From positions 1 to 13,089 of the forward strand of contig JBGPPD010000070.1 in the NCBI GenBank assembly GCA_041488375.1: a stretch of DNA of 13,089 nucleotides, written 5' to 3'. Below are positions 7,562 to 13,089 of the stretch, piece after piece. Under the pieces are notes generated by a model. It did no database searches, was not told the origin of the DNA, and saw only the letters and a list, made by a program, of their open reading frames with translations. Each line of letters opens with the position of its first letter. Position 1 is the first letter of the stretch. The DNA is from JAABQT01 sp041488375 (GTDB lineage Bacteria; Pseudomonadota; Gammaproteobacteria; Burkholderiales; SG8-39). The translations under genes and the position numbers were made by a program.

Positions 7562-8782
7562 ATGAAAAAGAAGATTCCAGTCGGCGCGCTGCAGATCGGC
7601 ATGTATGTCTGGGAGTTGGATCGCCCCTGGCTCGGCACGCCGTTTGTCTACCAGGGATTCGTGGTGAAGACGCCGCAAGAGCTCGAGGAATTGACCAAGC
7701 TCTGCCGTCACGTCTTCATCGATACGGACGGAGCCGGCGGCAGCGCGTCGCGACCAGAGCTGCGGCCGGGCGCCGGCCCGCTTGCCGCGGACCTTCTGGG
7801 CACTGGCAAGGTGATTCATGTCGAGCGCTCCAGTCTGGAAAGCGAATGGCCGCAAGCGCGCGCGGCGCTTGACGAAACGCGATCCGCCGTCGCCGACCTC
7901 TTCGAGGTGGTGCGCGTCGGGAAGATGCTGCAGGCCGGCGAAGCGAGGACCGCGGTCAGCAACATGACAGAAAGCATGCTGCGCAATCCCGACGCGCTGA
8001 TGCTGTTTTCCGCGATGCGGGAACGCGGCGGGTATCAGCTCGAACGGTCGATGGATGTGTCGATCTATATGACCGCCTTCGCGCGGTTTCTCGGCGTGGA
8101 GGAACAGCTTGTCGAGCGCGCCGGCCTGGTCGGACTTCTGCAGGATATCGGCATGCTGCAGCTGCCTCAGGAGATGCTGCAGAAGAACGGCCGGCTCGAT
8201 CCGGCCGAGTACAAGATCGTCAAGGGCCACGTCGCGCACACGATGAAAGCGCTCGCCGCCACCTCCGGCCTGCCGCCGGAGGTGGCGCAAGCGGCCGTGC
8301 TGCATCATGAGCGCTACGACGGTACCGGCTACCCGGAGGGCTTGCGCGGCGACGCCATCGGCGTGATCGGCGGCATGGCCGGAATCGTGGACACTTTCGC
8401 CGCAGTGACCGTGAAGCGCCCGTACGCGGAGGCGATGTCGCCCTCGAACGCGCTCAATCTGCTGTTCAGGATGCGCGGCAAGATTTTCCACCCCGTCCTG
8501 GTCGAGCAATTCATCCGCTGCATCGGATATTTTCCGGTGGGCAGCATCGTCGAGCTGAACAGCGGCGAGATCGGCGTCGTCGTATCGCAGAACGCGGAGC
8601 AGCGCTTGCAGCCAAGGGTCATGGTGGTGCGCGATGCAAGGGGGCAGCGGCTGCGACCGCAGAAACTTCTCAATCTGGTGAAGCTGCCCAAAATGTCGGC
8701 CGATGAGCCCTATCGCATCCGGCGCACCCTGGAGTACGGGCACGACGGCGTGACGCTGAACGAGATCGTCATGAGCGCCTGA
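7562..8782 (+). CDS. DUF3391/HD-GYP domain protein with a degenerate HD site
   Basis: A 406-residue protein. The start ATG 7562 gives MKKKIPVGALQIGMYV, the normal beginning of the N-terminal DUF3391 domain (about 1-60). An HD-GYP region (about 150-340) follows. HD-GYP proteins usually hydrolyse cyclic di-GMP using a two- or three-metal site. Here HHERYDGTGYP (248-258), His223, His226 and Asp277 are kept. The HD dyad reads Gln194-Asp195 (LLQDIGM for the usual HDIGK), and the first ligand His is apparently replaced at Arg162 (ERSMDVSIY where RHSxNV is usual). Metal binding and phosphodiesterase activity are therefore doubtful; it may be a binding or regulatory relative. It follows the REC-kinase by 20 bases without a clear ribosome binding site, and its codons end in A/T more often than those of the upstream operon. 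It converges on the receiver gene, 23 bases away. Confidence 0.88.
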   Translation: MKKKIPVGALQIGMYVWELDRPWLGTPFVYQGFVVKTPQELEELTKLCRHVFIDTDGAGGSASRPELRPGAGPLAADLLGTGKVIHVERSSLESEWPQARAALDETRSAVADLFEVVRVGKMLQAGEARTAVSNMTESMLRNPDALMLFSAMRERGGYQLERSMDVSIYMTAFARFLGVEEQLVERAGLVGLLQDIGMLQLPQEMLQKNGRLDPAEYKIVKGHVAHTMKALAATSGLPPEVAQAAVLHHERYDGTGYPEGLRGDAIGVIGGMAGIVDTFAAVTVKRPYAEAMSPSNALNLLFRMRGKIFHPVLVEQFIRCIGYFPVGSIVELNSGEIGVVVSQNAEQRLQPRVMVVRDARGQRLRPQKLLNLVKLPKMSADEPYRIRRTLEYGHDGVTLNEIVMSA

Positions 8783-8805
8783 GGTGGCCGCGACGCCGGC
8801 AGCGG

Positions 8806-9195
8806 CTAGGCGAGCGCGCGCCAGATCGTGCGCAATTGTTCCGGCAGGTCCTTCGGGGAAAATGGCTTGGAGAGAACCCCGGCTGCGCCCATCTTGCGCA
8901 ATTCGTCAAGCTCGCGCTGCGAGGCTTTGGCGGTAATGAAAACGACCGGCAGGCTGCGCAACTCGGGGCGCTCGCGCATTCGCCTGAACAGCGCCGGACC
9001 GTCGAGAATCGGCATCATCCAGTCGAGCAGCACCAGATCGGGCTGGAAGGCGAGAATCGCATCGATTGCCGCGGTCGGATCGGCGACGATTTCGACCTGC
9101 ATCTTGCCGATGCGCTCGAGCGACATGCGCACGATGCGCTGAATGTCTTCGTCGTCCTCGACGTAGCAGACCTTGTTTAGCGGCGTGTCGGGCAT
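8806..9195 (-). CDS. Single-domain response regulator (CheY/Spo0F-like receiver)
   Basis: A 129-residue receiver with no output domain. Visible residues are the acidic pocket E13-D15 (CYVEDDEDI), phospho-acceptor Asp58 (LVLLDWMMP), Thr88 (FITAKAS) and Lys110 (LSKPFS). The start is ATG 9195-9193, 7 bases after the stop of the membrane histidine kinase, which reads in the same direction, so the two form a kinase-receiver pair on one message. As a lone receiver it could act by protein contact or serve as the middle step of a phosphorelay toward the free Hpt encoded at 4869-5174; the latter is inference. It resembles the receivers of PhoB-like and CheY-like regulators but has no DNA-binding domain. 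It converges with the HD-GYP gene. Confidence 0.93.
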   Translation of the reverse strand: MPDTPLNKVCYVEDDEDIQRIVRMSLERIGKMQVEIVADPTAAIDAILAFQPDLVLLDWMMPILDGPALFRRMRERPELRSLPVVFITAKASQRELDELRKMGAAGVLSKPFSPKDLPEQLRTIWRALA

Positions 9196-9202
9196 GCGGC
9201 GC

Positions 9203-11014
9203 TCACTTCGTCGCGGCCAGCGTTAGCCGGCGCAAGGGGAGTTCGAAATAGAATGTCGAGCCGCCGCCGTCGCGGTCCTCGAAGCCGATGCGGCCGCCCA
9301 TCATCTCGACGAGTCGTTTGCTGATCGCCAGCCCAAGCCCGGTGCCACCCTTTTGCCGCGTGACGGTAGAGTCGGCTTGCGCAAACCGCATGAACATCCG
9401 GTCACGGAAGTTTTCCGGTATGCCCGGACCACGGTCGCTCACCTCGACGCGAACCGTGCCGCTTGCCTGCTGCATGCGCACCTCTACTGTGGATTGTACC
9501 GGGGAGAACTTGGCGGCATTCGACAGCAGATTGGTCAGCACCTGCATCAGCCGCTTGCGGTCGGCGTGCACGAGCGCCGCGCCCAATTCGCCGCGCACCT
9601 GGAGCCCGACGTTGAATCGCTCGGCAAAGGATTTGTTCAGAATCAACGACTCGCGCACCAGTTCGTCCAGAGCGAGGTCCTCAGGCGCCAAGGTGAATTT
9701 GCCGGACTCGATCTTGTCGATGTCCAGAATATCATTGATCAAATCGAGCAGCCGCTGAGCGTTTCGCGCCGCTACCGAGACCAATTCGGCAATTTCGCCG
9801 TTCACTTCGCCAGTCGCGCCGCTTTCGATCAACTGCAGGGCGCCGATAATTGACGTGAGCGGGGTGCGCAGCTCGTGCGACAGCGTCGAGGTGAACTCCT
9901 TTTTCAGGCGTTCCGCCTCCAACTGCTGCGTGATGTCCTGGCATTGGACGATGATCGACAGCAGGTCCCCGGTGTCGTTCACCAGGGGCGTAAGCGTGAA
10001 CTCGCACGAGATTTCCAGACCATCGCGGCGCAGGCAGCGCGCGCGCACCCGCGCGACCGGCGCCTTGTCAGCGACGAAGCCGGCCCACCAGGCGGGGGTG
10101 AGCGTGTTTTCGTCAGGCGGAAACAGGGAATGCAATGCACTGCGGCCGATCAGCTCGAACGCGGGATAGCCGAGCATATGCTCGGCGGCAGGGTTCATTT
10201 CGAGGATGGTCGAATTCGGGTCCAATTCGATGACCGAAATGGGCGCACGCTCCGCAAACAGCGCCAATTTTCGCCCCGAGGCTTCGACCTCCTGCCGTGC
10301 TTCGAGCAGGTCCTCGATTTGCTGCTCAAGCTGCGTGTTGAGCGCCGAGTAGTCCTTGGTCAAGCGGTTGTAAGCGTGCCGCAGGCGGTAGCCCGAATAG
10401 AACACCTGGTTGAGCCGGTAGGCGATGCCAACGTTGGTCAGGTAGAACAACGGGACCAGCAAGGCGATTTCGCTGAACAGGCGGTTGCCGAAGGTCGCCA
10501 GGACATAGGTGAACGGCAGAACGATGGCGCCCGCATAGATTGCGAACATCGGCCACGAAGCCGCGTAAGTCGGGATCCCGGCGGATGCGATACCGGCCAG
10601 CAGAAAGGCGAGGAACACCTGCTGCTCGTCGGTGTGGGAAGGAAAGAACACCGCGCCGGCGAATCCCCAGTTGACGCCGTTGGCCAGCGCGCTGATGCCG
10701 AGCCAGCGCAGCCACTGGCCGGCCTCGGCCAGCTTGTCCTTGCTGCTGCGGTAGCCTAAATACAGCGCGGCGCGGGCCGCCGCGATCAGCAGCACGAGAC
10801 CCCACCAGAACAGCACCAGCTCCCGGGTGCGCTGGTCCCACAGTTCGTAGGTCGCGATGCCACCGATGGCGAGCGTCGCCACGATGCCCAGCGGCATCTG
10901 GCTGTAGAGCTGCTCGACGCGGTCCGCGAGGACGCGCCGCGGGTCCGCGCTGTCGCGCGCATCCGCGCCGCGAGCCGGAACGGCGGGGGAAGGCGCTGCG
11001 CTGCTGGGAATCAT
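9203..11014 (-). CDS. Membrane sensor histidine kinase (6 TM, PAS, HisKA, HATPase)
   Basis: A 603-residue non-hybrid kinase. After a Pro/Ala-rich cytoplasmic tail (1-37) there are six hydrophobic segments at about 42-58, 66-87, 104-124, 133-153, 156-175 and 182-200, an integral sensor domain that I cannot assign to a named family. A coiled-coil stretch (about 215-255) leads to a PAS domain (about 255-370; FAERAPISVIELDPNSTILE, ending VQCQDITQQ). The HisKA domain has His380 in STLSHELRTPL, and the ATPase domain has N box NLLSNAAKFSP, G1 DRGPGIP, F box MFMRFAQAD and G2 GGTGLGLAIS. All motifs for autophosphorylation are intact, and there is no C-terminal receiver. The likely direct target is the receiver encoded 7 bases downstream. 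It lies 67 bases downstream of lexA on the same strand, across a spacer with two inverted repeats and a TATAAT. Confidence 0.94.
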   Translation of the reverse strand: MIPSSAAPSPAVPARGADARDSADPRRVLADRVEQLYSQMPLGIVATLAIGGIATYELWDQRTRELVLFWWGLVLLIAAARAALYLGYRSSKDKLAEAGQWLRWLGISALANGVNWGFAGAVFFPSHTDEQQVFLAFLLAGIASAGIPTYAASWPMFAIYAGAIVLPFTYVLATFGNRLFSEIALLVPLFYLTNVGIAYRLNQVFYSGYRLRHAYNRLTKDYSALNTQLEQQIEDLLEARQEVEASGRKLALFAERAPISVIELDPNSTILEMNPAAEHMLGYPAFELIGRSALHSLFPPDENTLTPAWWAGFVADKAPVARVRARCLRRDGLEISCEFTLTPLVNDTGDLLSIIVQCQDITQQLEAERLKKEFTSTLSHELRTPLTSIIGALQLIESGATGEVNGEIAELVSVAARNAQRLLDLINDILDIDKIESGKFTLAPEDLALDELVRESLILNKSFAERFNVGLQVRGELGAALVHADRKRLMQVLTNLLSNAAKFSPVQSTVEVRMQQASGTVRVEVSDRGPGIPENFRDRMFMRFAQADSTVTRQKGGTGLGLAISKRLVEMMGGRIGFEDRDGGGSTFYFELPLRRLTLAATK

Positions 11015-11017
11015 CTT

Positions 11018-11035
11018 GGGGCGGGAGTCCGCCCC
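11018..11035. repeat. Inverted repeat just before the histidine kinase start
   Basis: GGGGCGG-GAGT-CCGCCCC is a perfect 7-bp stem with a 4-base loop, 3 bases from the kinase ATG. There is no T-run on either side, so it does not look like a simple intrinsic terminator. It spans the transcription start expected from the TATAAT at 11037-11042 and could affect initiation or ribosome access. Confidence 0.6.
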
Positions 11036-11036
11036 T

Positions 11037-11042
11037 ATTATA
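11037..11042 (-). promoter_or_regulatory. Putative -10 element of the histidine kinase gene
   Basis: On the minus strand this reads TATAAT, a perfect -10 hexamer, 22 bases before the kinase ATG. The expected -35 position (about 11060-11065) reads CCGGCG and sits inside a palindrome, so if active this promoter would probably need an activator or another factor. Confidence 0.4.
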
Positions 11043-11075
11043 TCGGTTGGTCCGGCGCGCGCCGGAGTCGCCGAT
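11042..11075. repeat. Nested palindrome between lexA and the histidine kinase
   Basis: The core TCCGGCGCGCGCCGGA (11051-11066) is a perfect 16-base palindrome. It is flanked by ATCGG (11042-11046) and CCGAT (11071-11075), which pair across a 4x4 internal loop. In lexA mRNA this would fold into a strong stem 7-40 bases after the stop codon. Without a U-tract it is either an attenuator or 3'-end protecting structure, or a protein-binding operator. Confidence 0.55.
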
Positions 11076-11081
11076 TGCCGC

Positions 11082-11717
11082 TTAGAGGCCCTTGCCGTTG
11101 CGGATCACGCCGACGGCGACGCCCTCGATGGTCAGGGGATCGCGGCGCAGGTCGATCTCGATCGGCTGGAAAGCGGGATTTTCGGGCAGCAGCTGCACGC
11201 TGTGGCCGCGCCGCCGGAAGCGCTTGACGGTGACTTCGTCCGCGAGCCGCGCCACCACCACCTGACCGCTGCGCGCTTCCGGCGTGCGGTGCACCGCGAG
11301 CAGGTCGCCCTCCAGGATCCCGGCGTCGCGCATCGACATGCCGCGCACCCGCAGCAGGTAATCCGCGCGCGGCGTGAACAGGTTGGTGTCCACCTGGAAA
11401 CGGCCTTGCAGGTGCTCCTCGGCCAGCATCGGGCTGCCCGCCGCGACCCGTCCCACCACCGGCAGCTCCATCAGGCGGCCCACTCGAGCCGGCGCCTTGT
11501 CGCGCACGCGCAGGCCGCGCGAGGCGCCCTGCAGGATGTCGAGCGCGCCCTTTCTTTCCAGCGCGCGCAGGTGCTGCTCCGCGGCGTTGACCGAGCGAAA
11601 GCCCATCTTCTCGGCGATTTCCGCGCGCGTCGGCGGGAAACCGGAGGACTCGGTCAGGTCGCGGATCAGCTTCAGGATCTCGCTCTGGCGGTCGGTCAGG
11701 GGTTCGGGCAGCGACAT
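11082..11717 (-). CDS. lexA: LexA, SOS response repressor (self-cleaving)
   Basis: A 211-residue LexA. The N-terminal winged helix (about 1-72) contains LTDRQSEILKLIRDL, GFPPTRAEIAEKMGF and SVNAAEQHLRALERKG. The C-terminal S24 peptidase domain has the cleavage site Ala93-Gly94 (GRVAAGSP), nucleophile Ser128 (RGMSMRDAGI) and general base Lys165 (EVTVKRF), spaced as in Escherichia coli (84-85, 119, 156). Repressor function and RecA-stimulated self-cleavage should be intact. The start ATG 11717-11715 has an AAGGA ribosome site 8 bases upstream, and the promoter is covered by two LexA boxes, showing autoregulation. Likely targets include the translesion cassette at the left of the window, though its promoter is not visible. 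The gene is divergent from the asparaginase-pncB pair and co-directional with the histidine kinase-receiver pair. Confidence 0.97.
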   Translation of the reverse strand: MSLPEPLTDRQSEILKLIRDLTESSGFPPTRAEIAEKMGFRSVNAAEQHLRALERKGALDILQGASRGLRVRDKAPARVGRLMELPVVGRVAAGSPMLAEEHLQGRFQVDTNLFTPRADYLLRVRGMSMRDAGILEGDLLAVHRTPEARSGQVVVARLADEVTVKRFRRRGHSVQLLPENPAFQPIEIDLRRDPLTIEGVAVGVIRNGKGL

Positions 11718-11725
11718 GCGCAGGG

Positions 11726-11730
11726 TCCTT
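11726..11730 (-). promoter_or_regulatory. Shine-Dalgarno site of lexA
   Basis: AAGGA on the minus strand, 8 bases before the lexA ATG. It abuts the first SOS box and supports the assigned start. Confidence 0.65.
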
Positions 11731-11731
11731 A

Positions 11732-11747
11732 CTGTCGGTCCTTACAG
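11732..11747. promoter_or_regulatory. LexA operator (SOS box 1)
   Basis: CTGTcggtccttACAG matches the CTGT-N8-ACAG consensus exactly; the wider 20-mer TACTGTcggtccttACAGTG (11730-11749) also follows the E. coli-type box at its ends. It covers the transcription start expected for lexA. Confidence 0.92.
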
Positions 11748-11749
11748 TG

Positions 11750-11765
11750 CTGGGATTATATCCAG
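11750..11765. promoter_or_regulatory. LexA operator (SOS box 2)
   Basis: CTGGgattatatCCAG is a second CTG-N10-CAG site, a perfect 4-bp dyad, centred 18 bp from box 1. It contains the lexA -10 hexamer. Tandem boxes over lexA are known from E. coli. This box is weaker than box 1 (GG/CC in place of GT/AC). Confidence 0.75.
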
Positions 11766-11782
11766 TATCGGCGGCCGTGCAA
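11755..11782 (-). promoter_or_regulatory. lexA: lexA promoter
   Basis: On the minus strand: -35-like TTGCAC (11782-11777), a 16-base spacer, and -10 TATAAT (11760-11755). The start site would fall near 11748, inside SOS box 1, giving a leader of about 30 bases. LexA bound to either box would block this promoter. Confidence 0.65.
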
Positions 11783-11801
11783 GTACGCGCCGGCACGCCG
11801 G

Positions 11802-11807
11802 TACAAT
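11802..11807 (+). promoter_or_regulatory. Putative -10 element of the asparaginase-pncB pair
   Basis: TACAAT lies 5 bases before GTG 11813. Transcription would begin at or next to the start codon, implying a leaderless message. No convincing -35 is seen. Confidence 0.4.
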
Positions 11808-11812
11808 GCGCT

Positions 11813-12670
11813 GTGGCGGCGATCCTGGTACACGGCGGAGCTGGGCGCTGGGCGAGCGCGGACCGCGGCCTGGCCGTGGCGGGCGTGGCGCGCGCCGCGG
11901 CGGTGGGCTGGCGCGTGCTGGCGGACGGCGGCAGCGCGCTGGACGCAGTGGCCGAGGCGGTGGTGGCGCTTGAGGACGATCCGCTGTTCAACGCCGGAAC
12001 GGGGTCCGTCCTCAACGCCGAGGGGGATGTCGAAATGGACGCCAGCGTGATGGCCGGCGACACGCTGGCCGCGGGCGGCGTGGCCTGTATCCGCCGCGTG
12101 CGCAATCCAGTGCTGGTGGCGCGGCGCGTGATGGAAGCGACCGACTGCGTGCTGCTGGCCGGCGCGGCCGCGAGCGCCTTCGCGCGCGAGCAGGGATTCG
12201 CCGACCACGACCCCGGCCTGCCGCGCGCGTTGCGCCGGGCGAGGGGGGTCGGCACGGTGGGTGCGGTGGCGCTCGACGCCGTGGGGCACCTTGCCGCCGC
12301 CACCTCGACCGGCGGGCGCGAAGGCAAGCGTCCCGGCCGGGTCGGCGATTCGCCGATTCCCGGCGCCGGCAATTACGCCAGCGCACAGGCCGCAGTCTCG
12401 GCGACCGGCTGGGGCGAACAGATGCTGCGCTGCGTGACGGCGAAGGAAATCGCGGAGCGCATCGCCCGTGGCGCCGCCCCGGCAATGGCGCTGGGCGAGG
12501 TGCTCGAGGCCATGGCGCGGCGCTTCGGCGAGCCGATCGGCGCGATCGCTCTCGATGCGCACGGCAACCTGGGGGCGGTGCACGGCACCGAGGCCATGCC
12601 GCACGCCTGGCGACGCAGCGGCGAACCCGCGGTCACGGCGCACTTCGCCGCCGGTAGAATCCCGGCATGA
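11813..12670 (+). CDS. Isoaspartyl peptidase/L-asparaginase (plant-type, Ntn-hydrolase; iaaA-like)
   Basis: A 285-residue precursor of the T2 threonine-peptidase family, which hydrolyses isoaspartyl dipeptides and L-asparagine after self-cleavage into two subunits. Family motifs are LVHGGAG near the N-terminus, DDPLFNAGTGSVLN, EMDASVM, and the cleavage/nucleophile motif GTVGAVALD with Thr148 as the new N-terminus of the beta subunit. ATSTGG and GRVGDSPIPGAG follow. I chose GTG 11813, giving MAAILVHGGAG, because family members begin right before this motif; the in-frame GTGs at 11777 and 11747 would add residues with no family counterpart and run into the lexA operators. The linker before Thr148 (about residues 126-147) is shorter than in E. 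coli EcAIII. The stop overlaps the pncB start as ATGA, so the two are co-translated. Confidence 0.9.
   Translation: MAAILVHGGAGRWASADRGLAVAGVARAAAVGWRVLADGGSALDAVAEAVVALEDDPLFNAGTGSVLNAEGDVEMDASVMAGDTLAAGGVACIRRVRNPVLVARRVMEATDCVLLAGAAASAFAREQGFADHDPGLPRALRRARGVGTVGAVALDAVGHLAAATSTGGREGKRPGRVGDSPIPGAGNYASAQAAVSATGWGEQMLRCVTAKEIAERIARGAAPAMALGEVLEAMARRFGEPIGAIALDAHGNLGAVHGTEAMPHAWRRSGEPAVTAHFAAGRIPA
12655..12660 (+). promoter_or_regulatory. Possible internal -10 element before pncB
   Basis: TAGAAT (5 of 6 consensus) lies 6 bases before the pncB ATG, inside the end of the asparaginase gene. It resembles the short-spaced elements before hpt and the asparaginase gene; no clear -35 is present. 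Confidence 0.25.
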
Positions 12671-13089
12671 TCGTCCGCTCGCTGCTCGACACCGACCTGT
12701 ACAAGTTCACCATGATGCAGGTGGTGCTGCACCATTTCCCCGGCGCGCAGGTCGAGTACCAGTTCAAGTGCCGCACCGAGGGGGCGAACCTCACGCCCTA
12801 TGTGGAGGAGATCGGGCGCGAGGTGTCGGACCTGTGCCAGTTGCGCTTCCCGGACGACGAGCTGGCCTACCTGCGCGGCCTGCGCTTCATGAAATCGGAC
12901 TTCGTCGACTTCCTGGGCCTGTTCCATTTCAACGACAAATACATCCGTGTCGCGCGCGGCGCTGCGCCCGGGGAACTGGAGATCACCATCCGCGGCCCCT
13001 GGCTGCACACGATCCTGTACGAGATTCCCGTCCTGGCCATCGTGTCGGAGGTGTACTTTCGCCGCACCCAGCCGCGCGCGGACCTGGCC
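12667..13089 (+). CDS. pncB: Nicotinate phosphoribosyltransferase PncB (3' partial)
   Basis: The first 141 codons of PncB, open to the right edge. The enzyme converts nicotinate and PRPP, with ATP, to nicotinate mononucleotide in the Preiss-Handler NAD salvage route in the cytoplasm. The N-terminus MIVRSLLDTDLYKFTMMQ is the hallmark of the family; further typical blocks are HHFPGAQVEYQFKCR, LRFMKSDFVDFL, FHFNDKYI and ITIRGPWLHTILYEIPVLAI. About one third of the usual ~400 residues is present, and the catalytic His region lies beyond the window. ATG 12667 shares ATGA with the asparaginase stop, implying translational coupling. Asparaginase produces aspartate, the precursor of de novo NAD synthesis, but a functional link between the two is only a guess. 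Confidence 0.94.
   Translation, partial: MIVRSLLDTDLYKFTMMQVVLHHFPGAQVEYQFKCRTEGANLTPYVEEIGREVSDLCQLRFPDDELAYLRGLRFMKSDFVDFLGLFHFNDKYIRVARGAAPGELEITIRGPWLHTILYEIPVLAIVSEVYFRRTQPRADLA

Noticed and set aside
8787..8806. GCCGC...GCGGC inverted repeat in the convergent gap as a bidirectional terminator
   Set aside because: It has only a 5-bp stem with a 10-base loop and no T-run on either strand; such pairs are common by chance at this GC content.
11747..11812. Earlier GTG start (11747) for the asparaginase
   Set aside because: It would add 22 non-family residues and place coding sequence over SOS box 2 and the lexA promoter. GTG 11813 matches the family N-terminus.
1..13089. Mobile elements, CRISPR arrays, tRNA or rRNA genes
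   Set aside because: I saw no transposase or integrase genes, no regularly spaced repeats, and no tRNA- or rRNA-like sequence on either strand.

Overview
The window looks like chromosomal DNA from a high-GC (roughly 70% by eye) proteobacterium, most likely a betaproteobacterium. The pointers are strong G/C preference at third codon positions, a complete imuA-imuB-dnaE2 mutasome cassette, and a LexA operator of the CTGT-N8-ACAG type used by beta- and gammaproteobacteria (alphaproteobacteria use a GTTC-type box). The exact genus cannot be read from the sequence. Genes are tightly packed and no gene-free stretch exceeds 100 bases.

Layout. (1) 1-4786, plus strand: the end of imuA, then imuB and dnaE2, all overlapping: the SOS-inducible translesion synthesis cassette. 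(2) 4853-7541, plus strand: after a TATAAT-containing gap comes a three-gene, translationally coupled signalling operon: a free Hpt protein, a REC-class III nucleotide cyclase, and a REC-Ser/Thr protein kinase. (3) 7562-8782, plus strand: a DUF3391/HD-GYP protein whose HD dyad is degenerate. (4) 11014 down to 8806, minus strand, convergent with the previous gene: a six-TM PAS histidine kinase followed by a single-domain response regulator. (5) 11717-11082, minus strand: lexA, with two tandem SOS boxes over its promoter. (6) 11813 to the right edge, plus strand and divergent from lexA: an isoaspartyl peptidase/L-asparaginase overlapping by ATGA with pncB (nicotinate phosphoribosyltransferase), which runs off the end.

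How it may work together. The left cassette and lexA form a damage-response pair separated by about 6 kb of signal transduction genes. Those genes contain every part of a His-Asp-His-Asp phosphorelay as separate proteins: a non-hybrid kinase (H380), a lone receiver (D58), a free Hpt (H49), and two receivers (D67, D55) fused to different outputs, a cyclase and a protein kinase. A split, branched phosphorelay with two enzymatic outputs is the most interesting hypothesis here, but it is inferred from gene content and order only. The HD-GYP, receiver and histidine-kinase genes use visibly more A/T-ending codons than their neighbours, so the two halves may have different histories.

The lexA-histidine kinase spacer holds two strong inverted repeats around a perfect TATAAT. 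Several genes (hpt, asparaginase, pncB) have a -10-like hexamer only 5-10 bases before the start codon, suggesting leaderless or near-leaderless transcripts.
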